Below, one piece after another: positions 18,022 to 26,715 of a DNA stretch of 64,000 nucleotides. This DNA is from Actinophytocola sp963727495 (lineage in GTDB: Bacteria; Actinomycetota; Actinomycetes; Mycobacteriales; Pseudonocardiaceae). Under the pieces are notes generated by a model. That model searched no databases, was not told where the DNA came from, and saw only the letters and a list, made by a program, of their open reading frames with translations. Location: assembly GCA_963727495.1 (NCBI GenBank), contig CAVSGQ010000006.1:1116001-1180000 (forward strand), written 5' to 3'. A program made the position numbers and the translations under genes. Numbering within the stretch: the first letter of the stretch is position 1; every line of letters begins with the position of its first letter.

Positions 18022-19536
18022 ATGACCAGTGTCCGGGCCGAGTCCGCGACCACCGGCGAACCGACCGCACGCGAGACGTTCGACTCCCTCGACCCGGCCA
18101 CCGACGAGGTCGTCGGCACCTATCCGGTGCACACGGAGGCCGACGTCGCCGCCGCGGTCGAGCGCGCCCGGGCCGCCGCGGCCTGGTGGGCGGGTCTCGG
18201 CTTCGCCGGCCGCGCCGAACGGCTGCAGCGCTGGAAGGGCGTGCTGACCCGGCGGGCGGCCCAGCTCGCCGAGGTCGTGCACGAGGAGACCGGCAAGCCG
18301 CACGGCGACGCGATGCTCGAGATCGTGCTGGCCATCGACCACACGGCGTGGTCGGCGAAGCACGCGCGCACGGTGCTGGGCTCGCGGCGGCGCTCGGCCG
18401 GGCTGCTGATGGCCAACCAGGCGGCGACCGTGGAGTACCAGCCGCTCGGCGTCGTCGGCGTGATCGGGCCGTGGAACTACCCGGTGTTCACGCCGATGGG
18501 CTCGATCGCCTACGCGCTCGCGGCCGGCAACGCGGTCGTGTTCAAGCCGTCCGAGTACACCCCCGGGGTCGGCCGGTGGCTCGCCGAGTCCTTCGCCGAG
18601 GTGGTGCCCGAGCAGCCGGTGTTCCAGCTGCTCACCGGGTTCGGCGAGACCGGCGCGGCGCTGTGCCGGGCCGGGGTGGACAAGCTCGCGTTCACCGGTT
18701 CGCCGGGGACCGGCCGCAAGATCATGGCCGCGTGCGCGGAGACCCTCACGCCGGTGCTGATCGAGGCGGGCGGCAAGGACGCGCTGCTGGTGGACGCGGA
18801 CGCGAACATCGCCGCGGCCGCCGACGCGGCGGTGTGGGGCGGCATGTCGAACGCCGGCCAGACGTGCGTGGGCGTCGAGCGGGTGTACGTGCACGAGCGG
18901 GTCTACGACGAGTTCGTGGCGAAGGTCGTCGACGTGGCCCGCACGGTGCGCGCCGGGTCCGACGCGGAGGCCGACATCGGCCCGATCACCATGCCCGGCC
19001 AGCTCACGATCATCAAGCGGCACATCGCGGACGCCCTGGCCCGCGGCGGCAAGGCGCTGATCGGCGGCGCGGACGCGGTCGGTGACCGGTACGCGCAGCC
19101 CACGGTGCTGGTCGACGTCCCGGAGGACTCGGCCGCGGTGCGCGAGGAGACGTTCGGGCCCACGCTGACCATCGCGAAGGTCCGCGACATGGACGAGGCG
19201 GTCGCGAAGGCCAACGACTCCCGCTACGGCCTGGCGTCCACGGTGTTCTCGAAGGCGCGCGGGATGGAGCTGGCCCGCCGGCTGCGGTCCGGGATGACCG
19301 CGGTCAACGGCGTGATCAGCTTCGCCGGCATCCCCTCGCTGCCGTTCGGCGGCATCGGCGAGTCGGGCTTCGGCCGCATCCACGGTCCGGAAGGGCTGCG
19401 CGAGTTCGCCCGCCCGAAGGCCATCGCACGCCAGCGCTTCCGTCCACCGTTGCTGCTGACGACGTTCAACCGCTCGGCGAAGACGGACGCGACGGTCGCG
19501 AAGCTGATCACCTTGCTGCACGGCAAGCGCCGCTGA
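18022..19536 (+). CDS. aldehyde dehydrogenase, succinic semialdehyde dehydrogenase type
   Basis: A 504-residue NAD(P)-dependent enzyme. The start chosen, ATG 18022, follows GGGAGG; ATG 17992 would add ten residues. Visible motifs are GVIGPWNYPV, FKPSEYTPG, FTGSPGTGRKI, LIEAGGKDALLVD (general-base Glu) and NAGQTCVGVERV (catalytic Cys). It resembles the GabD2-like succinic semialdehyde dehydrogenases of mycobacteria. The C-terminal extension (RQRFRPPLLLTTFNRSAKTD) after the catalytic domain is also seen in such actinobacterial members. Confidence 0.85.
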   Translation: MTSVRAESATTGEPTARETFDSLDPATDEVVGTYPVHTEADVAAAVERARAAAAWWAGLGFAGRAERLQRWKGVLTRRAAQLAEVVHEETGKPHGDAMLEIVLAIDHTAWSAKHARTVLGSRRRSAGLLMANQAATVEYQPLGVVGVIGPWNYPVFTPMGSIAYALAAGNAVVFKPSEYTPGVGRWLAESFAEVVPEQPVFQLLTGFGETGAALCRAGVDKLAFTGSPGTGRKIMAACAETLTPVLIEAGGKDALLVDADANIAAAADAAVWGGMSNAGQTCVGVERVYVHERVYDEFVAKVVDVARTVRAGSDAEADIGPITMPGQLTIIKRHIADALARGGKALIGGADAVGDRYAQPTVLVDVPEDSAAVREETFGPTLTIAKVRDMDEAVAKANDSRYGLASTVFSKARGMELARRLRSGMTAVNGVISFAGIPSLPFGGIGESGFGRIHGPEGLREFARPKAIARQRFRPPLLLTTFNRSAKTDATVAKLITLLHGKRR

Positions 19537-19642
19537 CGGTCGCGGTGCTCGGGAACGGCTGACCAGCAGGTAGCGCTCGTCGGCGACGGCCTTGCACCAT
19601 GCGCTGTGCGTAACAGATTTCCCGGACAGTCGATGGATTGGT

Positions 19643-20623
19643 GTGGCCTCAACCGATCAACCGGCGCTCGACGACGACGTCACCGCCCGGCTCTTCGAGC
19701 AGTCCGTGATCCGGGTACGGACGGCCGTGTTCGCGCCGTTGTCTGCTGTCGGGGTGGCCGCGCTTGCGCTGCTCCTGTGGTCCACACTGCCGGTGTTCGC
19801 CGTCGCCACGGTCGCCTTCGCGCTGGTGCTCACCTGGCAGTCGGTGCGGTGCGCGACGCCGGGAGGGCTTCAGTGGGTGGCGGCGGCGCGCAGGCTGCTC
19901 GTCGACCAGCCGTGGCGCGAGACACCGGTGACCGTGCTCGGCACCCGTCGTACCGTGCTGGCCCTGCCGGACGGCGCGCACGTGCGGGCCTACGGCCTCC
20001 CGGCACCGGTTCGCGAGGTCGTCGTGCGCACCCGCCGGGTCTGGGTGGTCGGGCCGGACACCGACGGCTGGCTCGCGGTGCGCGTCGCCGGCCTGCAGGC
20101 CCCGTGGCCCGCACGGCGGGTGCGCGCCAGGAAGGCCGGTCCCGCGGTGCCCACCACTGAGCCGGTCGTGACCGCCTGGGCGCGCCACCTCGTGGTTCGC
20201 GCGCGCGGGGATCTCTGGTTCGTGGTCGTGGCCACCGCCGTCGTGACCGCGATCGCGGCACGGGCTGACGGTGTGTGGCTCGCGGTGGGCGCGGCGATGT
20301 GCGGTGCGGGATGCGCCGCTGTCGTGGCACGTGAGTTGCGGCGGGCCGCCAGGTTGCGTGACGCGGGCCCGTGGCGGCGCGCCGACGCCGCCGTCCCGTC
20401 CTGGACCCATCGCCGCGACGGAATCGGCGATGGGACCATCACCTTGCGCTTCCCCGACGGCCACCGGGCCACCGCGCGCCTCGACGGGGTGCCGATCGAC
20501 CTGTTCGCCACCGCATGGCGCGAGGAGACGCTGTGGGTGGCGGGCGGCACGGCGGGCGGTGTCGTGGTGGGCTTCCCCGACTACCCGCTCGCCGCGTTCG
20601 CGCGCCTCACCCCGGAAACGTGA
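19643..20623 (+). CDS. hypothetical membrane protein
   Basis: About 326 residues if GTG 19643 (VASTDQPALDDD) is the start. Two pairs of hydrophobic helices, around residues 25-70 and 195-240, are separated and followed by soluble beta-rich domains (WVVGPDTDGWLAVRV; DGTITLRFPDGHRATARLDG). I recognise no family. The sequence looks like the lineage-specific two-lobe membrane proteins of Pseudonocardiaceae. It stands alone between the aldehyde dehydrogenase gene and a small membrane protein gene. Confidence 0.65.
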   Translation: MASTDQPALDDDVTARLFEQSVIRVRTAVFAPLSAVGVAALALLLWSTLPVFAVATVAFALVLTWQSVRCATPGGLQWVAAARRLLVDQPWRETPVTVLGTRRTVLALPDGAHVRAYGLPAPVREVVVRTRRVWVVGPDTDGWLAVRVAGLQAPWPARRVRARKAGPAVPTTEPVVTAWARHLVVRARGDLWFVVVATAVVTAIAARADGVWLAVGAAMCGAGCAAVVARELRRAARLRDAGPWRRADAAVPSWTHRRDGIGDGTITLRFPDGHRATARLDGVPIDLFATAWREETLWVAGGTAGGVVVGFPDYPLAAFARLTPET

Positions 20624-20679
20624 ACTCCGGCACCGGGCCGCCCGTGGGATGATGAGGGCCCCCGGGGGGTGGTGCGGCC

Positions 20680-20976
20680 ATGTGGGCGGTGCTCGGCGAG
20701 TACTGGCGAATCGTCCTGGTCGGCGTGACCGGACTGCTGGTTCTCGTGTCACGCGGGCGCGTTCCCCGCTGGCTGCCCGCCTTGTGGGGGCTGCTGGCGG
20801 CGGCCGTGGGCCTGGCGTGGTCGGTCGGCATGTCGTGGCCGGGAACCCTGGTGGTCTTCGCCGCGATGGTTCTCATCGCGTCGGCCCTGTGGCTGCGCGC
20901 GGAGGAACGGCGGACGTCCCGTCAGGAGCGTCCGGTCAGCCGCGGATCAGGTCCGCCGCCTTCTCCGCGACCATGA
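20680..20976 (+). CDS. small three-TM membrane protein
   Basis: A 98-residue ORF starting ATG (MWAVLGEYWRIVLVG). Three hydrophobic segments fill residues 8-75 and the rest is a basic, Pro-rich tail. It overlaps the 3' end of the convergent GMC oxidoreductase gene by 41 bp. No family is recognised. The regular hydrophobic pattern supports a real gene, but no strong ribosome site is seen. Confidence 0.5.
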   Translation: MWAVLGEYWRIVLVGVTGLLVLVSRGRVPRWLPALWGLLAAAVGLAWSVGMSWPGTLVVFAAMVLIASALWLRAEERRTSRQERPVSRGSGPPPSPRP

Positions 20977-22501
20977 TCGTCGGTGCGTTCGTGTTGCCCC
21001 GCGGCACCACCGGCATCACCGAGGCGTCCACCACCCGCAGCCCGTCCACGCCGTGCACCCGCAGCGCCGGGTCCACGACCGTTCCGATCGAGCACGTGCC
21101 GACCGGGTGGTACAGCGTCTGGGTCACCTCGCGGACGTGCGCGCGCAACTCCTCGTCGGTGACGCCGGACAGCCGTTCCGGCAGGTACGGCCCGGCCAGG
21201 AACCCCGCGAGCGGTGCCCGCGCGCCGATCTCGATCAGCGACCGCAAAGCCGAGACCATCGCGTCCAGGTCGGCCGGTTCGCTGTAGTACGCGGGGTCGA
21301 TCTCCGGCCGCCATCGCGGGTCCGCCGAGCGCAGCCGCAGCCTGCCGCGGCTCGCCACGTCCACCAGCGTGGCGCCCGCGGTGAACCCGTCCGCGGACGG
21401 TTCGTGCAAGCCGTTGTCGTAGAACAGCGTCGGCGCCACGTGCACCTGCATGTCCGGTGCGGCCAGCCCCTCCCGTGTGGTGAGGAAGGCGCCCGCCTCG
21501 GCCACGTTGGACGTCATCGGCCCGCGGCCGGCCAGCTTCCAGCGCAGGAGCGCGCCGGCGCCGGCGAGCCCGGTCAGGTCCGAGGTCCCCTTCGTCCGCC
21601 AGATGATCCCGGCTGCCGGGTGGTCGTGCAGGTTCTCGCCGACCCCCGGCAGGTTCACCGCGACGTCGATGCCGAGCGACCGCAGGTGCTCGGCGGGCCC
21701 GATGCCCGACAGCATCAGCACCTGCGGGGAGTTGACCGCGCCGCCGGACAGGATGACCTCACCGTCCACGCGCACGTCTGTCTCCTGGCCGTACCGGGAA
21801 TATCGCACCCCGACCGCCCGCGTGCCCTCCAGCAGCACCCTGGTCACCAGGGCGTCGGTGCGCACGGTCAGGTTGGACCGCTCCAGTGCCGGCCGCAGGT
21901 AGGCGTCCGCCGCCGACCAGCGCCTGCCACCCCGGCAGGTCACCTGGTACAGCCCGGCGCCCTCCTGGCTCGCGCCGTTGAAGTCGTCGGTCGGCTTGAG
22001 GCCCCACGACACCGCCGCGTCCACCCACGCGTGGGACAGCTCGTGGGTGTACCGCCGGTCCTCCACGTGCAGCGGCCCCTCGGTGCCGTGCAGCGGCCCG
22101 GACAGCCGGGTGTTGTGCTCGGCCCGCACGAAGTACGGCAGCACGTCGTCGTAGCCCCAGCCGGTGGCGCCGCGCGCGGACGCCCAGCCGTCGTAGTCCG
22201 CCCGGTTGCCGCGGATGTAGATCATCGCGTTCATCGACGAGCAGCCGCCGAGCACCTTCGCCCGCGGCCAGTACGCCCGCCGGTCACCGAGGTGCTTCTG
22301 CTCGACGGTCTCGTAGTTCCAGTCGAACCGGGTCTTGAACAGCGTGGAGAACGCCAGCGGGATGTGGATCTCGTCGGCGTCGTCCTCGCCGCCCGCCTCC
22401 AGCAGCAGCACCCTGACCGCCGCGTCCTCGGTCAGCCGGTTGGCCAGCACGCATCCCGCGCTGCCCGCGCCGACCACGACGTAGTCGAAGGTCTCGGTCA
22501 T
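20936..22501 (-). CDS. GMC-family FAD oxidoreductase (choline dehydrogenase-like)
   Basis: A 521-residue flavoprotein from ATG 22501. The FAD-binding beginning DYVVVGAGSAGCVLANRL, the GMC signature region (RAKVLGGCSSMNAMIYIRG; SGGAVNSPQVLMLSGIGP) and the catalytic end (LYHPVGTCSIG with His, and NTNAPTIMVAEKAADL with Asn) are all present. It oxidises a primary alcohol such as choline or a polyethylene-glycol-like substrate; no betaine aldehyde dehydrogenase lies next to it, so the substrate remains open. The epimerase gene is 51 bp upstream on the same strand. Confidence 0.9.
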   Translation of the reverse strand: MTETFDYVVVGAGSAGCVLANRLTEDAAVRVLLLEAGGEDDADEIHIPLAFSTLFKTRFDWNYETVEQKHLGDRRAYWPRAKVLGGCSSMNAMIYIRGNRADYDGWASARGATGWGYDDVLPYFVRAEHNTRLSGPLHGTEGPLHVEDRRYTHELSHAWVDAAVSWGLKPTDDFNGASQEGAGLYQVTCRGGRRWSAADAYLRPALERSNLTVRTDALVTRVLLEGTRAVGVRYSRYGQETDVRVDGEVILSGGAVNSPQVLMLSGIGPAEHLRSLGIDVAVNLPGVGENLHDHPAAGIIWRTKGTSDLTGLAGAGALLRWKLAGRGPMTSNVAEAGAFLTTREGLAAPDMQVHVAPTLFYDNGLHEPSADGFTAGATLVDVASRGRLRLRSADPRWRPEIDPAYYSEPADLDAMVSALRSLIEIGARAPLAGFLAGPYLPERLSGVTDEELRAHVREVTQTLYHPVGTCSIGTVVDPALRVHGVDGLRVVDASVMPVVPRGNTNAPTIMVAEKAADLIRG

Positions 22502-22552
22502 CGCCGCCTCCTCGCGCCGACCCACCGGTCACCCTGGAGACTGCCACCACCG

Positions 22553-23566
22553 CTACAGCTTCGCGAGGACCTCCTGCTCCTCGGTCGCCGACAGGCCCGC
22601 CTGGCGCGGCACGCGGTCCAGGCCGAGCTCGCGTTCCCGCTCGAGCGCGTCGGCGGCCGCATCGGCCAGCGGGCGGACCGGCATGCCGGCCGCCAGCGAC
22701 GGCGACACGTCGTGGGTCTGCATGCCGTCGTGGTCCGGCGGCAGCCACATCGGCAGCGAGCGCGGCCCGCCCCACGGGTTCACCTTCGCCTCGGTCAGCT
22801 GCTCCGGGGTGGCCCGCACCAGCTCGACGTCGGCGCCGACGGCCGCCGCGATGCCCTCGAGCACCTCGCTCAGCGGCGCGTGCGGGCCCACCGCGTCGTA
22901 GGTGCCGGCCAGGTCCTTCTCGCCCGCGTCCACGATCCACGTCGCCAGGTCCCGCACGTCGATGTACTGCACGGGCTGCGCGGGCACGTCCGGCACCAGC
23001 ACCCGCCCGCCCCGGGCGAACCGGCCCGGCCAGTACCCGAACCGGTCGCTGCGGTCCCACGAGCCGGTGACCAGCCCGGGCCGGACCACGAACGCGTGCT
23101 CGCCCATCGCCTCGCGCACGGCGTTCTCGCTCGCCACCTTGATCCCGCCGTAGAGCCGCACGCCGTCCTCGCCCGCGGCGGCCATCTCCTCGCGGGTGGC
23201 GTGCCGGGACAGCGCCGGCACCAGCGGGCCGGTGGCCGGGGTCTGCCCGGGCGTCCCCGAGTCGGCGTACACGTTCACCGTCGACACGAACGTCCAGTGC
23301 CCCGCGCGGTCGCCGAGCGCGCGCAGCGCACGGTCGACCCACGGGTAGGACAGGGGGGCCACGTCGACCACCGCGTCGAAGCGCTCGCCGGCGAGCGGGC
23401 CGAGCCCGTCCTCGGCGTCGCGGTCCACCGCGACCAGCCGCGCGCCGTCGGGTACCGAACCGGAGGTGCCCCGCGCGGCGCACACCACCTCGTGGCCGCG
23501 GCGCAGCGCCTCGGTCGCCACCGCGAACCCCACGAAGATCGTTCCACCGAGAACCAGAAGTCGCAT
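22553..23566 (-). CDS. NAD-dependent epimerase/dehydratase (SDR superfamily)
   Basis: A 337-residue protein from ATG 23566. The nucleotide-binding segment is MRLLVLGGTIFVGFAVA, a variant GxxxxG loop, followed by FVSTVNVYADSG and RLYGGIKVASENAVRE, where the SDR Tyr-x3-Lys (Y-GGI-K) is retained. It resembles the extended SDR reductases that some annotations call isoflavone reductase-like or RNA-binding CSP41-like. It is probably co-transcribed with the GMC oxidoreductase gene 51 bp downstream. Substrate unknown. Confidence 0.8.
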   Translation of the reverse strand: MRLLVLGGTIFVGFAVATEALRRGHEVVCAARGTSGSVPDGARLVAVDRDAEDGLGPLAGERFDAVVDVAPLSYPWVDRALRALGDRAGHWTFVSTVNVYADSGTPGQTPATGPLVPALSRHATREEMAAAGEDGVRLYGGIKVASENAVREAMGEHAFVVRPGLVTGSWDRSDRFGYWPGRFARGGRVLVPDVPAQPVQYIDVRDLATWIVDAGEKDLAGTYDAVGPHAPLSEVLEGIAAAVGADVELVRATPEQLTEAKVNPWGGPRSLPMWLPPDHDGMQTHDVSPSLAAGMPVRPLADAAADALERERELGLDRVPRQAGLSATEEQEVLAKL

Positions 23567-23634
23567 GAGGCCCACCCTGTCCCGCCCGCGCCGCCCGCCG
23601 CCAGTGTTCTCGCGGTGGGCGAACGCGCCTCGCG

Positions 23635-24582
23635 TCAGATCCGCCGCAGCACGAAGTCGGCCGCGTGCCCACCGGCGAGGAACCGGTCCAGCCGGCCGTC
23701 GAGCACGTAGGCCCCGGACGGGGTGACCGCGACCGTCGTCGGCGCGGGGTCCGGCCACGCCCGGTCGCGCAGCGGGACCGCGACCCGGCCGCCGGCCCGC
23801 AGCGCCAGCTCGTGCACCGCCGCCCGGCTGCCCGCCAGCCCGGCGAGCGCGTTGGTGACCACGATCAGCGTGCCGTCCGGCCGCAGCGCCATCCCGTCCC
23901 CGCCGACCAGCGGCGCCGGCGTCCGCACCTCGGCCAGTCGCCGGTGCCGCGGGTCGATCCGGTACAGCAGGCCGGTCGTGTAGTTGACCACCACGAGGTA
24001 GCCGCCCGGGTGCCACACGATGCCGTTCGCGCCGATCGCGGGCAGCAGCCGCGGGTCGCTGACCAGTATCGAGGCGTGCCCGTCGGGCTCGACCCGGTAG
24101 ACCGCGCCGGCCTGCGCGTCGGTCACGTACGCGGTGCCGCGCGGGTCGAGGGCGAGGTCGTTGACCGCGCCCCCGGACGGCCCGGACAGGTCGACCAGCC
24201 GGATGCGCCGGCCGGTGGCCAGGTCGTACATCGCCACGCCGGACGGGCCCGGCGTGGCGGGGTTGCCGTAGGCGGCCACGATCCGGTGGCGCCGCGCGTC
24301 GACCTTGATGCCGACGAAACCCGGCAGGCCGGGGTCGGACACCACCGTCCGGGCGGTGCCGTCCCGGCCGGTGGCGGTGATCCGGGCGGGCGTGGCGAAC
24401 GACCCGGTGAGCAGCGCCCGCCGGGACGGGTCCCACGCCACCCCCTCCGGGAACTGGTCGGCCGCCGCCGGGGCCAGCACCGTGGGCAGGTGCGCCGGGG
24501 TGGCGGTGGCGGGTGCCGCGACCAGGCCCAGGCCGAGCGCCAGGGCCGTCGTCGCGGCGGTCAGGAGCGAACGTCGTCGCAT
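23635..24582 (-). CDS. secreted SMP-30/ScyD-like beta-propeller protein
   Basis: A 315-residue protein with a clear Sec signal (MRRRSLLTAATTALALGLGL, cleavage near ATA-TPA). The mature part is made of repeated beta-propeller blades (FPEGVAWDPSRRALLTGSF, VNDLALDPRGTAYVTDAQAGAVYRV, ANGIVWHPGGYLVVVNY, GMALRPDGTLIVV). This resembles gluconolactonase/SMP-30-like or ScyD/ScyE proteins; the exact reaction is unknown. It is divergent from an XRE regulator, whose promoter shares the 151-bp gap. Confidence 0.8.
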   Translation of the reverse strand: MRRRSLLTAATTALALGLGLVAAPATATPAHLPTVLAPAAADQFPEGVAWDPSRRALLTGSFATPARITATGRDGTARTVVSDPGLPGFVGIKVDARRHRIVAAYGNPATPGPSGVAMYDLATGRRIRLVDLSGPSGGAVNDLALDPRGTAYVTDAQAGAVYRVEPDGHASILVSDPRLLPAIGANGIVWHPGGYLVVVNYTTGLLYRIDPRHRRLAEVRTPAPLVGGDGMALRPDGTLIVVTNALAGLAGSRAAVHELALRAGGRVAVPLRDRAWPDPAPTTVAVTPSGAYVLDGRLDRFLAGGHAADFVLRRI

Positions 24583-24733
24583 GTCGGTCTTCTCCTCACG
24601 GAACGTGTGTGACGCCGACGATGCTGCGGGCCCGCCCGCCGCCTGCCCAGGTCTGCGTTCTGCCGTGGGCCGCGCCGACCATGGGTCCGCCAGACCCAGG
24701 CTGGGCCGGCGCGGGTCGGGGATACTCGGCGGC

Positions 24734-25591
24734 ATGGACCGCCGCAGCGAGCTGACCGAGTTCCTGCGGTCGTGGCGCGCTCGCCGCCGTCCGGAGGACC
24801 TCGGGCTGTCCCCGGTGGCCGGGCGCCGCCGGGTGCCCGGGCTGCGCCGCGAGGAGCTGGCCCAGGCCGCCGCGCTCTCAGTCGACTACTACGTGCGGCT
24901 CGAGCAGGGCCGGCTGCGCAACCCGTCGGAGTCGGTGGTCGACGCGGTGGCGACCGCGCTCGACCTCGACGAGGCCGAGCGCCGCCACCTGCACAACCTC
25001 GCCCGCCCGCGCCCCGCGCCGGCCCCGACGCCCACGGTCCGGCCGGTCCTGCAGGCGCTGCTCGACGCCGCCGACGTGCCGGCCGCGATCTACGGCCGCC
25101 GCGGCGAGGTGCTCGCCTGGAACGCGCTGGCCGCCGCGCTGGTCACCGACTTCGGCGTGCTGGCGCCGCAGGAGCGGAACATGCCGAGGCTGGTCTTCCT
25201 CGACCCCGAGGTGGCGTCCCGGTTCGCCGACTGGGAGGGCAAGGCCCGCGACCTCGTCGCGCAGCTGCGGATGGCCACCGGCGTCGACCCGGACGACGCG
25301 GTGCTGGCCGCGCTCGTCGGCGAGCTGTCCATGAAGAGCCCCGACTTCGTGCGGCTGTGGGCGAGCCACCGGGTGAAGGAGAAGTGCCGCGGTAGCCACC
25401 GCTACCGCCACCCGGTCGTCGGCGAGCTCACCCTGCACTACGAGTCGTTTCGGCTGCCCGACGCGCCCGACCAGTCGCTGGTCTGCCAGTTCGCCGAGCC
25501 GGGCTCGCCCGACGAGGAGGCGTTGCGGCTGCTGGCGTCCTGGGTCACCGAGGCGGGGCGCCTCGAACGGGTGAACCCGCAGCTCAGGTAG
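24734..25591 (+). CDS. XRE-family regulator with MmyB-like ligand-binding domain
   Basis: A 285-residue protein. Residues 1-85 form a helix-turn-helix domain (ELTEFLRSWRARRRPEDLGL, RRVPGLRREELAQAAALSVDYYVRLEQGR), and residues 105-280 match the MmyB PAS-like domain (AIYGRRGEVLAWN, KCRGSHRYRHPVVGELTLHYE), thought to bind fatty-acid-like ligands. In actinobacteria such regulators usually stand next to, and control, an oxidoreductase gene; here the divergent neighbours are the SMP-30-like, epimerase and GMC oxidoreductase genes. That control is inference. Confidence 0.88.
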   Translation: MDRRSELTEFLRSWRARRRPEDLGLSPVAGRRRVPGLRREELAQAAALSVDYYVRLEQGRLRNPSESVVDAVATALDLDEAERRHLHNLARPRPAPAPTPTVRPVLQALLDAADVPAAIYGRRGEVLAWNALAAALVTDFGVLAPQERNMPRLVFLDPEVASRFADWEGKARDLVAQLRMATGVDPDDAVLAALVGELSMKSPDFVRLWASHRVKEKCRGSHRYRHPVVGELTLHYESFRLPDAPDQSLVCQFAEPGSPDEEALRLLASWVTEAGRLERVNPQLR

Positions 25592-25635
25592 GCTTCGGCA
25601 GTACCGACCCACTCGAGTTTCAGGAGCACCCCGTC

Positions 25636-25875
25636 GTGGCCCGAGTCGTCGTCGACGTCATGCCCAAGCCCGAGATCCTCGACCCGCAGGGACAGGCGGT
25701 CGCCAACGCCCTGCCGCGGCTCGGCTTCTCCGGCATCTCCGATGTCCGCCAGGGCAAGCACTTCGAGCTGGAGGTGGACGACTCCGTCGACGACGAGGCG
25801 CTCGCCAAGATCGCCGAAGGCTTCCTGTCCAACCCGGTGATCGAGGACTTCACGGTCCGGAGGGTCGACGCGTGA
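25636..25875 (+). CDS. purS: phosphoribosylformylglycinamidine synthase subunit PurS
   Basis: A 79-residue protein from GTG 25636 (VARVVVDVMPKPEILDPQG) after CAGGAG. It is the small dimeric subunit that joins PurQ and PurL in the FGAM synthase complex and mediates ammonia transfer. The sequence QAVANALPRLGFSGISDVRQGKHFEL is typical and the length is standard. Its stop overlaps the purQ GTG by four bases. Confidence 0.97.
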   Translation: MARVVVDVMPKPEILDPQGQAVANALPRLGFSGISDVRQGKHFELEVDDSVDDEALAKIAEGFLSNPVIEDFTVRRVDA

Positions 25876-26543
25876 AGATCGGCGTGATCACCTTCCCCGG
25901 TACGCTCGACGACGCCGACGCGGCCCGCGCGGTGCGCCACGCCGGCGCCGAGCCGGTCGCGCTCTGGCACGGCGACGCCGACCTGCGCGGGGTCGACGCG
26001 GTCGTGGTGCCGGGCGGCTTCTCCTACGGCGACTACCTGCGAGCAGGCGCGATCGCCCGGTTCGCGCCGGTGATGACCTCGGTGGTCGGCGCGGCGCGCG
26101 GCGGCATGCCGGTGCTCGGCATCTGCAACGGCTTCCAGATCCTGTGCGAGGCGGGCCTGCTGCCCGGCGCGCTGCTGCGCAACGGCGGGCTGCACTTCGT
26201 CTGCCGCGACCAGCCGCTGCGGGTGGAGCGCACCTCGACCGCGTGGACCGGCGGGTTCGCCGAGGGCGCGGAGATCGTCGTCCCGGTGAAGAACATGGAC
26301 GGCCGGTTCACCGCCGCGGAGTCCACTGTGGACGAGCTGGAGGGCGAGGGCAGGGTGGTGTTCCGCTACGCCGGGTCGAACCCCAACGGCTCGGTCCGCG
26401 ACATCGCCGGGATCAGCTCGGCGGACGGGCGGATCGTCGGCCTGATGCCGCATCCCGAGCACGCGATCGACCCGCTGACCGGACCGAGCGCGGACGGCCT
26501 CGGCATGTTCCGGTCGGTGCTGGACGCGGTGGTGTCGGCATGA
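25872..26543 (+). CDS. purQ: phosphoribosylformylglycinamidine synthase subunit PurQ (glutaminase)
   Basis: A 223-residue class I glutamine amidotransferase supplying ammonia to PurL. It starts VKIGVITFPGTLDDADAARA and has the nucleophile elbow LGICNGFQIL (Cys) and the His-Glu pair in MPHPEHAID. The GTG start overlaps purS (GTGA). After it come 172 bp before purL with no gene; a modest PurL leader is possible but no riboswitch fold is recognised. Confidence 0.97.
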   Translation: MKIGVITFPGTLDDADAARAVRHAGAEPVALWHGDADLRGVDAVVVPGGFSYGDYLRAGAIARFAPVMTSVVGAARGGMPVLGICNGFQILCEAGLLPGALLRNGGLHFVCRDQPLRVERTSTAWTGGFAEGAEIVVPVKNMDGRFTAAESTVDELEGEGRVVFRYAGSNPNGSVRDIAGISSADGRIVGLMPHPEHAIDPLTGPSADGLGMFRSVLDAVVSA

Positions 26544-26715
26544 CCCTCGCTGTGTCACCGCCGGATCGTGCGGCGGCCCGGGAGCTGCCCGGATCGCGTG
26601 GCCGCCAGCCGCACCCAAGGGGAACGGGACGCGGCCCGACCACCGGTTCGTGCCGAACCGGATGGTGCCAACTCATGGTGACCACGAGGGTTGATCCCGG
26701 GGAGGCGGAACCGTC

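Noticed and set aside
26544..26715. Purine riboswitch or leader peptide before purL
   Set aside because: No purine-aptamer core or short coding frame with a ribosome site was recognised in the 172 bp.
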